Origin: Azolla caroliniana
Lineage: Eukaryota; Polypodiophyta
Length of the DNA stretch: 64,000 nucleotides
Direction of reading: 5' to 3'
Assembly (NCBI GenBank): GCA_043228905.1
Contig: JBHGNT010000098.1
Span: forward strand, 27,695-91,694
A program made the position numbers and the translations under genes. The notes beneath the pieces were generated by a model. The model was given only the letters and a program-made list of their open reading frames with translations. It did no database searches and had not been told where the DNA came from. How positions within the stretch are numbered: the first letter of the stretch is position 1; each line of letters starts with the position of its first letter. Below, in pieces: positions 61,743 to 64,000 of the stretch.

Positions 61743-63700
61743 CGAGGAACACCCCGTAATAGCCCGCTTGGCCCTTCCCGTCTTCGTGCTGCCGCGATAG
61801 GTCCTGAGTCTTCCACTTGCCGTCGTCCCCCTCGCCCCACCAGCTTGTCACCCCGGGCTTGCCATGTCAGTCTTCGCTACTTCAACGGAGCTACCGAGAT
61901 CTACGAAACGAGTGTGGAGGATCCTCCTCCGGCCTCTCTTGCCATTCCCTGACTCCGACCCTGTGCAGTCCACTAGGCACTTGCCACCTTGTTCCCGGCA
62001 CCTCTCTTGTGCCGTCTTCCGCTTTCTTCGTTCGGCCCCGCCCGCGCCGAACACCGTCCCGTAGTCATGCTTCGATCCGGCCCGCGATGGCCACTTGCGA
62101 GACCCTTGTTCTGTCCTAGGTGTGCCTTTCCGGCATGACACACCTCCCCGTGTTTCCCTTACCGGCTCCTTCCGAAACCTCGTGTCGTCGGGTCCCGTTC
62201 CCTACCACCACCGTCCTTCTCCCTCGGTCTCACGTTGCCACGTTGGCCGAACTGCCAGAGTCTCCGGATCCGTGTGAGGGTCCCATAGGACTGGACTCCG
62301 TTTCTATGCTTGCCGTAATTCGGGTGGCTTTTATTTGAGCCCCTCCCTGACTCTCCTCATGTCTTCCGTGTCGTCGGGTCCCGTTTCCCACCGCCACCAA
62401 CCTTCTCTCTCGGTCTCATGTTGCCACGTTGGCCGAACCGCCGGAGTCTCCGGTTAAGTGTGGGGATCCCGTAGGACCGGACTTCCTTACGCTTATTGCC
62501 TTCGTCACCTCGCCGCCACCGTCAGTATCTTGGTCTTACGTCAACTGCGTTGCCGACTGCCGAAGTCTCTAGAACCGGTGTGAAGGATCCTCCGTAGACC
62601 GTCGATCCGTAGCCCCTTTGCCTTCGTCACCTCGCCGCCACCGTCAGTATCTTGGTCTTACGTCGACCGCGTTGCCGACTGCCGAGGTCTCTAGAACCGG
62701 TGTGACGGATCCTCCTTGGGCCGCCGATTTGCTTTCCTGACCCTGTCCCGGATCGTCCTTTTCCGCATGCCGAGAGGGCGGTTTACTCCGCACCCTCTCC
62801 CGTGGTACCGACGTACCGTGTCCTCGGCCTCTTCGTAGGCCTGCTCTCTTCCTCCCTCCCGAAATGGTCATCCAGGAGTCCGCTCCGCCCGGTTCTCGTC
62901 CGGGTCCGTTCGTCCTTCTCCGGATTTCCGAGTCCCGTTCTCCTGTCGCCATCGATCTCTCTTATAGGACTCACGCCGGCACTCGGGCCTGCAGCCTGGT
63001 CGGTGTAAGGAATCCCATAGGACCGGCTTTCATTCTCGTTCCTAAACTCGAGCTTCGCCCGATCCGTCTTTCTCCCCATGTAAAAGAGGGCGGCTCGTCC
63101 CGCACCCTCTCCCGTATCGGCAGTTTCATGCCGAATCCGGCCCCGATCGATCCATCCATGACCGGATTACGCTCCACCCGTATCCGAATGCCGATTTTCC
63201 CGTGCCGCGTCCGTCCTCGGCTTCCTCACAGGCCGATTCCCATCCGTCTTCGCTGGCATCGTGCCAAGACTCCTCGGTACCGCCATCGATCTCCGATATC
63301 TTACATAGGCATACGGGCCCGAATGCCGAGTTCTCCGGAATCAGGTTTTCTTCACGACACCGGGTGTGGAGCTGCCTCCGCGACCCTGATGTAGCCATCC
63401 AGGCGTTTCTCCGCGAACCATCGACGCAAGGCGGTAGAGATAAATATCGGCATAGTCAGAGTAGGCTTGTGGGGTGAGGATTGTTGGTTGCGGTGGGCTT
63501 GAGCTCTATGATAGGATGGAGAGGGAGGTGAGGAAGGGGAGCGATGAGAGCGCTGAGAGTTAGGAGGTGGATTTCTGTATTGTGCAGAAAACCTTCTATT
63601 TCCTTCTTTTTGTGGCCTAGGGTTCATTGGGCGGTGAGCCATCGTGGTGCCGCGTGTTCTTGGTCTAGAAGTATGTGCATGCATTAAGTCCTTTTCTAAA
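61743..63700. repeat. GC-rich tract with diverged tandem repeats, probably 3' interior of Gypsy-M
   Basis: No convincing gene. Two similar units of 122-bp period begin GCCTTCGTCACCTCGCCGCC at about 62498 and 62620; two related units with a 187-bp spacing begin GTGTCGTCGGGTCCCG at about 62181 and 62368; weaker relatives occur near 61840, 62770 and 63090. Minus-strand frames are Arg/Gly/Pro-rich. A spacer rich in tandem repeats between pol and the 3' LTR is known in Tat/Ogre-type Gypsy elements, which fits the pol end at 63793 and the LTR at 48559, but this link is an inference. A poly-T run lies at 63721-63736. Confidence 0.5.
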
Positions 63701-63792
63701 TAGCGTCGCTATCTTCTCCCTTTTTTTTTTTTTTTCCATAACGGTTACATACACGCCTATTTTTACACTATGACACAAGTAGGGCCGGCTAC

Positions 63793-64000
63793 TTACTCCG
63801 CGGATTCTCCGACTTTGTCCTGTCCGGCGGGGAATGGGTTAGGTGGCATAGGTCCCATATAAGGTTTAAGGCGAAACCCATTCACTTTTTGTCGTAGTAC
63901 TTCCCCAGCCAGTGTGCCTAGTTGAAACGTGTCTTGTTCGGCTCTGACTATCCAGTACCGGCCTGTCCAGCAGAATCGTAACTTTCCTGGCATATGCCCG
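63793..64000 (-). pseudogene. C-terminal end of a Ty3/Gypsy pol, partial at the window edge
   Basis: Minus-strand frame entering at the right edge and ending at 63793. It contains GKLRFCWTGRYWIV, FQLGTLAGEV and KVNGFRLKPYMG, which match the integrase C-terminal GPF/Y-type module and the VNG-RLKPY signature typical of Athila/Tat-like plant Gypsy pol ends. The ending Pro/Phe-rich tail follows. The rest lies outside the window, so intactness cannot be judged. Confidence 0.65.

Overview
This window is nuclear DNA of a vascular plant, almost certainly a flowering plant. The evidence is a 12-exon sulfate-transporter gene with short GT-AG introns, Tnt1-like Copia elements primed by initiator-tRNA-Met-type sites, and chromodomain-bearing Ty3/Gypsy elements. 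One intact host gene (24468-28222) lies in a dense stack of nested LTR retrotransposons. No tRNA, rRNA or CRISPR locus was found. Element names below (Copia-0 to Copia-5, Chromo-1 to Chromo-3, TRG-1/2, Gypsy-F, Gypsy-M) are local labels.

1-18.5 kb is a four-level nest. An old minus-strand Copia (Copia-0) runs from the left edge to 18500 and appears to sit inside an even older chromovirus LTR (18501 onward). It is interrupted by a gag-only LTR element (TRG-1, 473-4011, TSD ACCAG, LTRs with no difference seen) and by a plus-strand chromovirus (Chromo-1, 5263-16514, TSD GTCAG). Chromo-1 is itself split by another minus-strand Copia (Copia-1, 7351-12859, TSD ATAAT).

18.5-29.6 kb is the least transposon-packed part: LTR remnants, two tandem-repeat arrays, a 110-bp repeat array split by a solo LTR, then the sulfate transporter gene (SulP family, 668 codons, STAS domain).

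29.6-43.7 kb holds a decayed plus-strand Copia-4 cut by Chromo-2, a Copia-5 fragment, and minus-strand Chromo-3. Chromo-3 is split by Copia-2 (37793-43274, TSD GTGTC), whose single 1357-codon gag-pol frame is intact.

43.7-64 kb holds a second gag-only element (TRG-2), a 961-bp tandem duplication, a plus-strand Ty3/Gypsy of unusual type (Gypsy-F, 48643-55613), and a GC-rich diverged repeat tract. That tract probably belongs to an opposite-strand relative (Gypsy-M), whose pol may enter at the right edge. Copia-3 (56188-61742, TSD CGAGG) interrupts the tract; its gag-pol frame is intact and its LTRs are equal in length.

The most interesting signal is in the chromoviruses. Just inside the 5' LTR there is no tRNA-type primer site. 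Instead there is a 13-nt sequence perfectly complementary to the predicted 5' end of the element's own transcript (about 32 nt after TATA). The complementarity is kept with different bases in two diverged copies. This is the arrangement of Tf1/sushi-type self-priming. The same LTRs begin with an antisense tRNA-like module carrying both Pol III boxes.
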